Positions 8,265-15,842 of a DNA stretch of 64,000 nt are shown here, piece by piece. Position 1 is the first letter of the stretch. Each line of letters opens with the position of its first letter. A program made the translations under genes and the position numbers. Under the pieces are notes generated by a model. The model made no database searches. It saw nothing but the letters and a program-made list of their open reading frames with translations, and had not been told where the DNA came from. Origin of the DNA: Hyphomicrobium_A sp039933175 (lineage in GTDB: Bacteria > Pseudomonadota > Alphaproteobacteria > Rhizobiales > Hyphomicrobiaceae). Location: NCBI GenBank assembly GCA_039933175.1, contig JBDTOR010000001.1, forward strand, positions 1 to 64,000, given 5' to 3'.

Positions 8265-9668
8265 ATGAGCCAACCCACCGCACTCGGCGTGTCGCCTGCC
8301 GGATTGATCTGGCTGGCCGTGAAGGAGCTTCTGGCGCAGCCGCTCGAGATGCTGCGCGGAAGAAACGAACGCCACCGCACCCAACGCGACGCCGTGACGG
8401 TCTTCGGCGTGCGCTGCGCCAGCGCGGCACTGCTCTACATTTCGCAAATCGCTCTCGCCCGCTGGATGGGCGGCTTCGAGTACGGCATCTATGTTTACGT
8501 CTGGACGTGGGTGATGATCCTCGGCGGCATCGCCGATCTCGGGCTCGGCGTCGCAACGATCCGCTTCGTGCCGCAATACAAGGAGCAAGGCGATCCGGCA
8601 CTGATGCGCGGCGTCGTGCGCGGCGCTCGCCTCGTCGCCCTCAGTCTCGGCACGCTCATTGCGGCCTTGGGCGTTGCGGGCCTCTATATCTTCGAACCGC
8701 TCGACAACCACTTCATGCTGCCCGCGTATCTGGCACTCGTGTGCGTGCCCGTCTACGCGCTCACCTGGGTGCAGGACGGGATCGGTAAGGCGTTCGCGTG
8801 GATGGGTCTGTCCATGGTGCCGCCGTACATCGTGCGGCCGGCGCTGCTGCTTCTCACCATGGTGGCGGCGCACGCGGCCGGCCTGCCGATGGAAGCCAAG
8901 ACGGCCGTTGCTGCAGCCATCGTCGCCACGTGGGGCGCCGGCATCGTGCAAACACTGCTCATGAACCGGCGTCTGGCGGTGACCACCGGCCCCGGCGCGC
9001 CGCAATATGATTTCCCGCTGTGGCTGCGGACGACCTGGCCGCTGCTCGTCATCGCCGCCTGCGAGTTTACCTTGCAGAGCGCCGACGTTCTGGTCGTCTC
9101 GCACTACATGACGCCGACCGATGTCGGAATCTATTTCGCGGCGGCCAAGACCATGTCGCTGATCCTGTTCGTGCACTACGCGGTGGGCAGCGCCTCCGGC
9201 AATCGCTTTGCCGCCCTCAGCGCACGCGGCGACCGCGACGGGCTCGACAGCTTTGCACGCGAAGTCGCGCACTGGACCTTCTGGCCATCGCTCGCTGCCG
9301 GCGGCGCTCTGCTGCTGCTCGGCATGCCGCTGCTATGGCTGTTCGGCCCGCAGTTCGTCGACGGCTATCCGGTGATGCTGATCCTCGTCGTCGGCTTCCT
9401 ATTCCGCGCGTCGATGGGACCGTCTGAGTTCCTGCTAAACATGGCGGGCAAGCAGTCGATGAGCGCGGCGGTGCAGGTGACCGTCGCCGTGCTCAGCGTC
9501 GTGCTCAATCTTCTGTTGGTGCCGCGCTACGGATTGATCGGCGCCGCCACGGCGACGTCGGTAGCGCTGATGACTGGCGCACTATTGAACAATGTGGTGG
9601 TGAGCCGAACGCTCGGCATCGAGGTCGCCGTCTGGCGCAACCTGATCAAACGCAAAACGCGGGGCTGA
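8265..9668 (+). CDS. Polysaccharide/lipopolysaccharide flippase (Wzx/MATE-like)
   Basis: Inner-membrane protein of 467 residues with about twelve hydrophobic segments, of the oligosaccharide flippase type (MOP superfamily) that moves lipid-linked sugars across the membrane for O-antigen or exopolysaccharide. The N-terminal pattern, amphipathic lead-in then FGVRCASAALLYISQIALARWMGG and a FEYGIYVYVWTW segment, and the later PTDVGIYFAAAKTMSL segment are typical. The start at 8265 follows directly on the small upstream gene; the frame is open further upstream, but that part overlaps the upstream gene and looks non-coding. No glycosyltransferase genes are adjacent, so the substrate cannot be inferred. 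Confidence 0.85.
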   Translation: MSQPTALGVSPAGLIWLAVKELLAQPLEMLRGRNERHRTQRDAVTVFGVRCASAALLYISQIALARWMGGFEYGIYVYVWTWVMILGGIADLGLGVATIRFVPQYKEQGDPALMRGVVRGARLVALSLGTLIAALGVAGLYIFEPLDNHFMLPAYLALVCVPVYALTWVQDGIGKAFAWMGLSMVPPYIVRPALLLLTMVAAHAAGLPMEAKTAVAAAIVATWGAGIVQTLLMNRRLAVTTGPGAPQYDFPLWLRTTWPLLVIAACEFTLQSADVLVVSHYMTPTDVGIYFAAAKTMSLILFVHYAVGSASGNRFAALSARGDRDGLDSFAREVAHWTFWPSLAAGGALLLLGMPLLWLFGPQFVDGYPVMLILVVGFLFRASMGPSEFLLNMAGKQSMSAAVQVTVAVLSVVLNLLLVPRYGLIGAATATSVALMTGALLNNVVVSRTLGIEVAVWRNLIKRKTRG

Positions 9669-9678
9669 CGGCCCCGCG
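9658..9678. terminator. GC hairpin between convergent genes
   Basis: A perfect 8-bp inverted repeat (CGCGGGGC at 9658-9665, GCCCCGCG at 9671-9678) encloses the flippase stop codon in its loop. It lies between two convergent genes and could end transcription in either direction, although no clear T-run follows. Confidence 0.5.
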
Positions 9679-9688
9679 CGTCCGCGGA

Positions 9689-10360
9689 TCACATCGGCGC
9701 GCCGATCACCAGTGTCCAGAACGATTTGAACTCGGTGCGCGGATCCTGCACCAGCGCGATGCCCATGTGCGTGGCATCGCCGAGCAGCAGGTTCTTGTTG
9801 TGGCCCGGGCTTTCCTTCCAACCGCGCATCACTTCGTTGAAGTCGATCTGGCCGGTGCCGACATTCTCGGCGGCAAGCCGTGCCTTGAAGCCGGTGCGCT
9901 TCACACGATCCCACGGATTGGAGCCATCGGAGCCGTAGTGCGAGATGCGATCCCACTTGGCGAGGTCGCGCGAGTGGGCCTTGGCGGCTTCCGTCAGCTC
10001 GGCGTTGATCTTGAGCGGCTTGAGGCCCTTGTCGTGGCGATACTGATTGATGATGTCGCGAGCTTTGTCCGCGTCGAGTGCGGTGTGCGAATAATCCCGG
10101 TCGGCGAGCGCGCCGGCAGGTGCTTTTTCATACGAGCCGGTCGGCGCCTGATCGTCGAGCTTGGCGTATTGCTGGCCGGCAACCGCCGGCGCACGCGCCG
10201 CGGAAGGCTCGCCGCCGAGGGCGACGCTCTCAGCGCGGGGCGACGACGTGATCGAAGCCGTGGTGTCAGGTTCGTTATAGCCGGACGAGATCGTTCCGGA
10301 ACCGAGGCTGCAGGCACCTAACGCCACTGCAACACCCGCGCATAGCGCGACGCGATACAT
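9689..10360 (-). CDS. CAP-domain (SCP/PR1) lipoprotein
   Basis: Lipoprotein of 223 residues. The signal peptide ends in a lipobox (LGAC, cysteine about residue 17), then a Ser/Thr/Pro-rich linker leads to a C-terminal CAP domain (about residues 105-223). The domain shows the usual pattern: NQYRHDKGLKPL, AHSRDLAKWDRISHYG, AAENVGTG, GWKESPGHNKNLL and THMGIAL, with the conserved His/Glu residues. CAP proteins are secreted; their bacterial roles are mostly unknown. The frame extends to 10405, but GGAG lies eight bases before the ATG at 10360. A TTAA-N7-TTAAC box about 58 bases upstream suggests CtrA control. Confidence 0.85.
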   Translation of the reverse strand: MYRVALCAGVAVALGACSLGSGTISSGYNEPDTTASITSSPRAESVALGGEPSAARAPAVAGQQYAKLDDQAPTGSYEKAPAGALADRDYSHTALDADKARDIINQYRHDKGLKPLKINAELTEAAKAHSRDLAKWDRISHYGSDGSNPWDRVKRTGFKARLAAENVGTGQIDFNEVMRGWKESPGHNKNLLLGDATHMGIALVQDPRTEFKSFWTLVIGAPM

Positions 10361-10417
10361 ACGAGCCACTCCGCCTTGGCAGATTGCGGTACAACGATTG
10401 ATCATCGCGTAAACCCG

Positions 10418-10432
10418 TTAACTCGCCGTTAA
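10418..10432 (-). promoter_or_regulatory. Candidate CtrA-binding box
   Basis: TTAA-N7-TTAA is present exactly (10418-10421 and 10429-10432), and on the minus strand the next base is C, giving the full TTAA-N7-TTAAC consensus of the alphaproteobacterial cell-cycle regulator CtrA. It lies about 58 bases upstream of the ATG of the minus-strand CAP lipoprotein, a sensible promoter position. It could also act on the plus-strand winged-helix gene, which starts over 300 bases away. Confidence 0.5.
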
Positions 10433-10614
10433 TGCTAAGGAGTTGTAACCGCACGTCCGGAAGTGGGCTTGGCAGAGCCGCATTCCGAAGTTTCGTGTGG
10501 CCTTTCCCCCGGTTGCGTCGACGGCACTGCGAAGCGCCTCCGCCGATCACGCTTCATTATGGTGTCGCCAATTTGGCCCGCTTGAGGCGAAAGACGGGCG
10601 AAGCGGCGAAAAGC

Positions 10615-10643
10615 GACAGGGGGTCATGCAACCATCCCCTGTC
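10615..10643. promoter_or_regulatory. Stem-loop upstream of wHTH/ATPase module
   Basis: GACAGGGG (10615-10622) and CCCCTGTC (10636-10643) form a perfect 8-bp stem with a 13-base loop, extendable by one G-T pair. It lies about 110 bases before the winged-helix gene. It has no T-run, so it could be an operator-like inverted repeat or an RNA structure rather than a terminator. Confidence 0.4.
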
Positions 10644-10750
10644 CATTCGCGCCGCCCTCTTGAAGCCACGGCCAACTCACACACAATTCGCCCGGAGCGG
10701 CCGGTGATTCGCGCGTACGGCCATGCCAACGGCATGAGGAGACGCGTTGC

Positions 10751-11884
10751 ATGTCGGCCCTGAGCACCAAAGCGCAGGCGCTGCCCGCCGGAGGGGCGGC
10801 TCCCGCCGTCGTCGACGACCTCATCCTTGCGCGTGTCGCCTGCTCGGGTGGCGCGACGCGCGCCCAGATCGTTCGCGACCTCGGCCCGCTGGTCACCCCG
10901 AAGCAATCGAGCGCCCAGTGGCGCGACACCGTCGATGCCGCCCTCGCGCGCCTCGATGCCGCCGGCAAGGTGCGTGACGGGCGCGGACGGCTGCGTCTGG
11001 CCGAGCCGGGAGAGGCCGCCGTGGCCCGCTACTTCGGCGAGATGGATGCACACGCGCGCACCTGGAACGACCAGCGCGACATCTGGCTGGTCGCCAAGGC
11101 GCTCGGCGTCGACGCCAGTAAACCGGCGCTGCGCAGCGCTTTGTCGCGCCCCGACGGTCTGAGCGCCCTCGTCGTGCAGCAGGCTTTTGGACTAGCGGTG
11201 CGCCAGGCGTTATCGCCGTCGAAACTGCGCGCCGCACTGGCGCTCGTCGCGCTGGAGCGCGCCTTCGGAGACAATGTAAAGGATGGTCTCGGCAACGGCT
11301 CGGCGCTGTCGGCGAAAGCCGGACGCGTGCTTGCCGGACAATTGCTGCACAAGCCCCGCGAGCTGCCGACCGATACGCGCCTCGTCGCCGCGCTGTGCGC
11401 CGATCAGGCGGGCGCCTTACGCTTCGACGCCGACACGCTGCGCCTCGCCGTGCTGCGCAAGCTGGGAAGTGTCGATGCACCTATCGGCGCACAGCCGGTT
11501 GCCAAGCCCGCCTTGCGAGCCGTGCGCGAATCGGAACCGCTGCCGCCCAGGATCCTCACACCACAACCGGAAGAAACGCCGCAGCGCCCTGGGTTGACGC
11601 AATTTTCCGCCGGTGTGCTTACCGCAGCACGCACCCGCGCCGAGGGGTGGCCAGGGGCCCGTAAGGCGTTTATCTCTCGGGTGTGGGACGCGATTCGCAC
11701 CTCGCACCCCGAGTGGGGTCTCTCTGAAATCGAGTTCAAAGACATGCTGGCCGGTGCCCACCGGGCGGGCCAGCTGGTGCTTTCGGGCGCCGACCTCAAG
11801 AACAAACAAAACATCAAGGAGTTCGAGGATTCCGCGATCCTCTACAAGAACACCGTTTGGCACTACGTGCGCGTCGAAGACTGA
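10751..11884 (+). CDS. Winged-helix protein partnered with a dual ATPase
   Basis: A 377-residue soluble protein that I cannot assign to a named family. The N-terminal 100 residues look like a winged helix (ILARVACSGGATRAQIVRDL, a second helix with LARLDAAGKV, then GRLRLAEPG). The C-terminal 90 residues look like a second winged-helix-like unit (KAFISRVWDAIRT, EFKDMLAGAHRAGQLVLS). Between them is an Ala/Leu-rich helical region and a Pro-rich linker (PPRILTPQPEETPQRP). No enzyme motif is visible. It is followed after 21 bases by the 1126-residue dual ATPase, so the two very likely form one operon and one complex. A DNA-binding adaptor role is inferred from the folds. The start is preceded by GAGGAG. 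Confidence 0.68.
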   Translation: MSALSTKAQALPAGGAAPAVVDDLILARVACSGGATRAQIVRDLGPLVTPKQSSAQWRDTVDAALARLDAAGKVRDGRGRLRLAEPGEAAVARYFGEMDAHARTWNDQRDIWLVAKALGVDASKPALRSALSRPDGLSALVVQQAFGLAVRQALSPSKLRAALALVALERAFGDNVKDGLGNGSALSAKAGRVLAGQLLHKPRELPTDTRLVAALCADQAGALRFDADTLRLAVLRKLGSVDAPIGAQPVAKPALRAVRESEPLPPRILTPQPEETPQRPGLTQFSAGVLTAARTRAEGWPGARKAFISRVWDAIRTSHPEWGLSEIEFKDMLAGAHRAGQLVLSGADLKNKQNIKEFEDSAILYKNTVWHYVRVED

Positions 11885-11905
11885 GACGTCGAGGCCCGTC
11901 GACTG

Positions 11906-14900
11906 ATGCAGCAGCAAGATGTTCCTCCCCAGCCCGCTCCTGACCGGCTGTTCTCGGCGTTCGAGCAATCGATCACCTGGGAAGACGATATGTGGCGGGC
12001 CGATCCCGTCGATGTCGCCGAAGTCCACGCCAAGGCGCGCCGCAAGTTCAATGACCTGCTGACCGGCATCATCTCGGGCAAGGGCCCGGGCACGCAGGAC
12101 CGCATTCTGCTGTTCCACGGCCAGTCGGGCGCCGGCAAGACGCACTTGTTGCGCGCGCTGCGCACCAACGCGCACCGCGGCGGCACGGCCTATTTCGGCT
12201 ACGCGCAGATGACGCCGGATGTCGCCAACTACGCCGACTACTACCTGCGCCGGCTCGTGCACTCGCTCGAGAAGACCTACGACCCTGACTCATCCGGCGA
12301 GACGGCGCTCGCGCGCTTGACCGGTCGCCTCGTCGCCGATGCCGCGATAGACGCCAAGGATCTGCAGAACCTGCGCGAAGCGAGCCTCGATGACGGCAAG
12401 CTCGCCAAGCTCGTCCTCAAGATGGCCGACGACATCGTCGCCAGCCCCAAGTACGCGGCGCAGGAACTCGACATCAACGTCGTGCGCGCCATGCTCTACC
12501 TCGAGCGGCGCGACCCGCGCATCGACCAGCGCATCCGCCAGTACCTGCATGGCCGGCCGCTCACGGCACTGGCGCATCAGGCCGTCGCGGCGCTCGACCC
12601 CAATGACGGCGAAGACCGCGCCTTCGAGATCATTGCCGCCCTCGGCGCGCTGATGTGGACCGTCGATCGCGCCGCGCTCGTCTTCTGCGTCGATCAGGTC
12701 GAAGACCTGCGCTTCTTCTCCGACGCCGAGGAGCGCTTCCAGCGCGCCGTGCGCGACCTTATCCAGATCGCCAACCGCGTGCCCAACGCCATTCTCATCA
12801 TCTCGTGCCTCGAAGATTTCTACGGCCAGGTGCGGGGCGTGCTGGCCCAGTCGTACATCGACCGCATCGAAAAGGCGGGCCCGGTCGCGCTGCTCGAAAG
12901 CCGCACGCCGGAAGAGGCGCGGCTGATCATTGCCAAGCGCCTGGCGCATCTCGCCGCGACGGGTGACAGCAAGTCGGGCTACTCGGATCCGTCCGCCTAT
13001 TTCGGCCCGCAGTTCTACGAGGAATTCGCCGGCCTCTCGACGCGGCGCCTGCTCGAGCACGCGCACAATCGCCTGCGCACCAAGACTTCGCCCGAAGCCG
13101 ACGAGCCCGACGAGGGCGCGCCGGCGGAGACGGGCGGCGGCTTTATCTCGCGCCTTGCCGCGGCGCTCGGCCTCGGCTTTGCAGGCGACGGCGATAGCGC
13201 CCCGGCACCTACAGTCGACTATCGCGACTCCTGGGAGCGGTTCCAGAACGCATCGGAAGCTGAAATTCCCTCCGACGAGCGCGAGCTGCTCGATATCCTC
13301 GGCGGCGCACTCAATCTCGCCAAGGATGAATGGGTCGGCACGATCGTGCTCAATGCCGAACGCATCGATCTTGGCGACGACCTCTCCGCCATCGACTTCA
13401 CGCTGAAGCACAAGGGCGGCCTGACGACCGACGGCCGCGTCTTCATCTGCAACAAGCCGACCCAGGGCGGCGGCTTGAAGCGCCAGCTGGACCGCGTGCT
13501 GCCGAACATGGGCGCCAAGCAGTGCTTCATGCTGCGCGCCTCCGACTTCCCGCCCAACCGCAAGAACCAGACGGCGCAGGCCTTTCGCAAGTTTCGCGAA
13601 TCCGGCGGCCGTCCAATCATGGTGCCCATTGCCGAGTGGGAGCGCATGATGATGGTGCGCGAATTCCACACGCACCATCGCCAGGATCCGGGCTTTGCCG
13701 GTTGGCTGGCCAGCGCCAAGCTGCTGTCCAACCTGCCGGCCATCATTCAGCTGCTGCGCCTCGATTTGCTCGGCAAGGCTTTGCCCAAGTCGGCGGCGGC
13801 GGAAGCCGAGGCAGCGGCCAACGGCTCGAAGGCGAACGGCGCCCGCACCGTCGCGCTCGACAGCGATGAGCTATCGGCCGCGGGCGATGCCGCAGCGCCG
13901 AACGGCGATGACGAGGAGCAGCTTCCCCTGTCGGTGATACTCGACGAGAACGGCGGCGGCTCGAGCATCCTCGCCGGCCGTGAGCTGCGCCCCGGCAACA
14001 AGGCGATCACGCTCAACAAGAACGTCCTGAAGCGCCACGCGGCGGTGCTCGGCGGCTCCGGCTCGGGCAAGACTACGCTCGCTCTGACCATCATCGAGCA
14101 ACTGCTGCTGCGCGGCATTCCCGCCGTGCTGATCGATCGCAAGGGCGATCTGTGCAGCTACGCCAATCCCGATGTCTGGCGCGAAAACGACGAGGAGTTC
14201 TCCGAGCGTCGCGGCGAGCGCGAGAAGCTTGCCGATGCGATCGACGTCGCGGTGTTCACGCCGGGGCGTTCGTCGGGTCGGCCGATCTCGATCACGCTGC
14301 TGCCCAACGGTATCAACGAGCTGCCCGAGCACGAGCAGCAGTTGCTCGCCAACCTCTCCTCCGCCGCGCTTGGCGAGATGCTGCATCTGAAGAACTCGGC
14401 GACGCATCAGAAGCAGTCGGGCACGCTGTCGGTCGCCCTGCGCATCCTCGGCTCGCGCCACAGCCGCGAGGTCACGCTCAATGATCTCATCCACCTCCTG
14501 GAGGATGACGACCCCGAACTGGCCGACCTGACGCAGCGGATGGACCCGTCGGGCAAGCTGCGCCGCGACCTCGTCGCCCAGCTGGACAGCTTGCGGCACC
14601 GCAACTCCTCGCTATTCGAGGCAGGCGGCGAACCGCTCAGCATGGAGGCCCTGCTCGGCCTCGGCGCCCACGCCCGGGAGGGCCGTACGCGCCTATCGAT
14701 CATTTACACGGGCTTCCTCGGCGACAACGAGAACATCCTCTTCTGGGTGTCGCAGTTCCTCTCCGAGGCGCTGCGCTTCTGTCAGCGCAACCCGAACGAT
14801 GAGCTGCAGGCGGTCGTCATGTTCGACGAAGCCGACCTTTACATCCCGGCCAACTCCAAACCGGCCACCGCCGAGCCGCTGCAGAGCCTTCTGAAGCGCG

Positions 14901-15286
14901 CCCGCTCGGCCGGCCTGGGGATGATGCTGGCGACCCAGTCACCGGGCGATCTCGACTATAAGAGCCGCGATCAGATCACCAGCTGGTTCATCGGCCGCGT
15001 GCGTGAGGATACCGCCCTTCGCAAGCTGAAGGCGGCGTTCTCCAGCGAGTCTGGGCTAGAGCCGGCGGCGGTCCTGCCGGGGCAGACGGTGGGCGAATTC
15101 CACCTCGTCCAGGAGGGCTTGGTGCGGCCGATGAAGGCGCAGCGCTCGCTCATCGAAGCCGAGCAGGTTCCGTTCGATCGCATCGAGCAACTGGCGCGTG
15201 AAACGAAGGGCCAGGACGAGCGTCAACTGCGCTTGTTCGATGCGCCGAAGCGCTCGGTTGCGACAGGTAATGTCAAGCGCACCTGA
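11906..15286 (+). CDS. Large protein with two P-loop ATPase domains (AAA-like + HerA/FtsK-like)
   Basis: A 1126-residue cytoplasmic protein. The N-terminal ATPase has a Walker A motif GQSGAGKT (residues 72-79), a Walker B-like LVFCVDQVEDL near 260, and a following segment (NAILIISCLEDFYG) typical of AAA/STAND/KAP-type NTPases. A middle region (about 430-640) has no recognised fold. An Ala/acidic linker leads to the second ATPase, with Walker A GGSGSGKT near 716, RKGDLCSY, Walker B VVMFDEADLYIP near 970, and the sensor segment MMLATQSPGDLD. That pattern matches HerA/VirB4/FtsK-type DNA-translocating ATPases. Two motors in one chain next to a winged-helix protein suggest DNA transactions: defence, segregation or repair. 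No nuclease, methylase or NurA gene is adjacent, so the role is open. Confidence 0.78.
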   Translation: MQQQDVPPQPAPDRLFSAFEQSITWEDDMWRADPVDVAEVHAKARRKFNDLLTGIISGKGPGTQDRILLFHGQSGAGKTHLLRALRTNAHRGGTAYFGYAQMTPDVANYADYYLRRLVHSLEKTYDPDSSGETALARLTGRLVADAAIDAKDLQNLREASLDDGKLAKLVLKMADDIVASPKYAAQELDINVVRAMLYLERRDPRIDQRIRQYLHGRPLTALAHQAVAALDPNDGEDRAFEIIAALGALMWTVDRAALVFCVDQVEDLRFFSDAEERFQRAVRDLIQIANRVPNAILIISCLEDFYGQVRGVLAQSYIDRIEKAGPVALLESRTPEEARLIIAKRLAHLAATGDSKSGYSDPSAYFGPQFYEEFAGLSTRRLLEHAHNRLRTKTSPEADEPDEGAPAETGGGFISRLAAALGLGFAGDGDSAPAPTVDYRDSWERFQNASEAEIPSDERELLDILGGALNLAKDEWVGTIVLNAERIDLGDDLSAIDFTLKHKGGLTTDGRVFICNKPTQGGGLKRQLDRVLPNMGAKQCFMLRASDFPPNRKNQTAQAFRKFRESGGRPIMVPIAEWERMMMVREFHTHHRQDPGFAGWLASAKLLSNLPAIIQLLRLDLLGKALPKSAAAEAEAAANGSKANGARTVALDSDELSAAGDAAAPNGDDEEQLPLSVILDENGGGSSILAGRELRPGNKAITLNKNVLKRHAAVLGGSGSGKTTLALTIIEQLLLRGIPAVLIDRKGDLCSYANPDVWRENDEEFSERRGEREKLADAIDVAVFTPGRSSGRPISITLLPNGINELPEHEQQLLANLSSAALGEMLHLKNSATHQKQSGTLSVALRILGSRHSREVTLNDLIHLLEDDDPELADLTQRMDPSGKLRRDLVAQLDSLRHRNSSLFEAGGEPLSMEALLGLGAHAREGRTRLSIIYTGFLGDNENILFWVSQFLSEALRFCQRNPNDELQAVVMFDEADLYIPANSKPATAEPLQSLLKRARSAGLGMMLATQSPGDLDYKSRDQITSWFIGRVREDTALRKLKAAFSSESGLEPAAVLPGQTVGEFHLVQEGLVRPMKAQRSLIEAEQVPFDRIEQLARETKGQDERQLRLFDAPKRSVATGNVKRT

Positions 15287-15626
15287 TGCCGTTTCGCCAC
15301 GCATCCACAGGTTGCTTCGGCAAGAGGAATCGCAGCGGCGCGAGCCCGCGAGCCCGATCTTGATCCTCTAGAGTTTTTCATAACCTATTTGCTTATTTCG
15401 GTTTTTTGTCATTGCACGGGATAACGCCGCAGCGGTGCAATGGGGTGCTGTTTCGCAGGTGCGAACCTGAACGCGCGATACCCCGCAAACAGGGCGTGTC
15501 AACTTCTTTTTTCTGCTGTAAATTCGACAAGTCACTGGAAATTTTTAGGGGGTCTCCAGCGACAATGCGGCTGTTGAGTTCAGACGTCGTCGCGGCAAAT
15601 GACGGCGTGTGATGCGGGGTAGTGTT
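15287..15626. other. Non-coding, relatively AT-rich stretch after the ATPase module
   Basis: This region follows the ATPase stop and contains several T-rich runs (around 15374-15410 and 15500-15515), unusual for this GC-rich window. A frame of about 68 codons crosses it without a good start signal. I see no tRNA or known RNA family. It may hold the promoter of the small membrane ORF and the PBP gene downstream. Confidence 0.35.
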
Positions 15627-15719
15627 ATGGTTGCGAAGTCATTCATGATGCTTGTCGTGGCGACAGTGCTTGGGCCGGCCGTGGGCGTTGGCCTATTTGT
15701 TCTGTTGCACACGTTTTGA
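15627..15719 (+). CDS. Possible 30-residue single-span membrane peptide
   Basis: A 30-codon frame starts with ATG at 15627, seven bases after GGGG, and ends TGA at 15717-15719. The product (MVAKSFMMLVV... ending FVLLHTF) is one hydrophobic helix with a single Lys near the N-terminus, as expected for a small inner-membrane protein. It is too short for routine gene calling. No family can be named. It lies about 120 bases before the penicillin-binding protein gene. The hydrophobic composition and ribosome binding site are the only support. Confidence 0.35.
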   Translation: MVAKSFMMLVVATVLGPAVGVGLFVLLHTF

Positions 15720-15842
15720 AAACGTTGGCAGGCGCGGCTAAGGGCAATGCGTCTACCAACGGGGCCAATATCGCCATAAAGCGCGGCTAGCTCAATCGGG
15801 CTCCGGGCGCGACCGCGCTCACCCCTGTGCGAGCGGCAGGTC

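Larger units (their letters stand above)
10361..10750. other. Intergenic region with CtrA box and stem-loop
   Basis: About 390 bases between the divergent CAP lipoprotein and winged-helix genes. It contains the CtrA-type box, a stem-loop at 10615-10643 and a short palindrome (CATGCC-AAC-GGCATG) close to the winged-helix gene. A frame of about 90 codons reads through the middle, but I see no support for it as a gene. Confidence 0.45.

Noticed and set aside
15410..15475. tRNA-like string (GGTGCGAACC)
   Set aside because: No acceptor, D or anticodon arms can be drawn around it.
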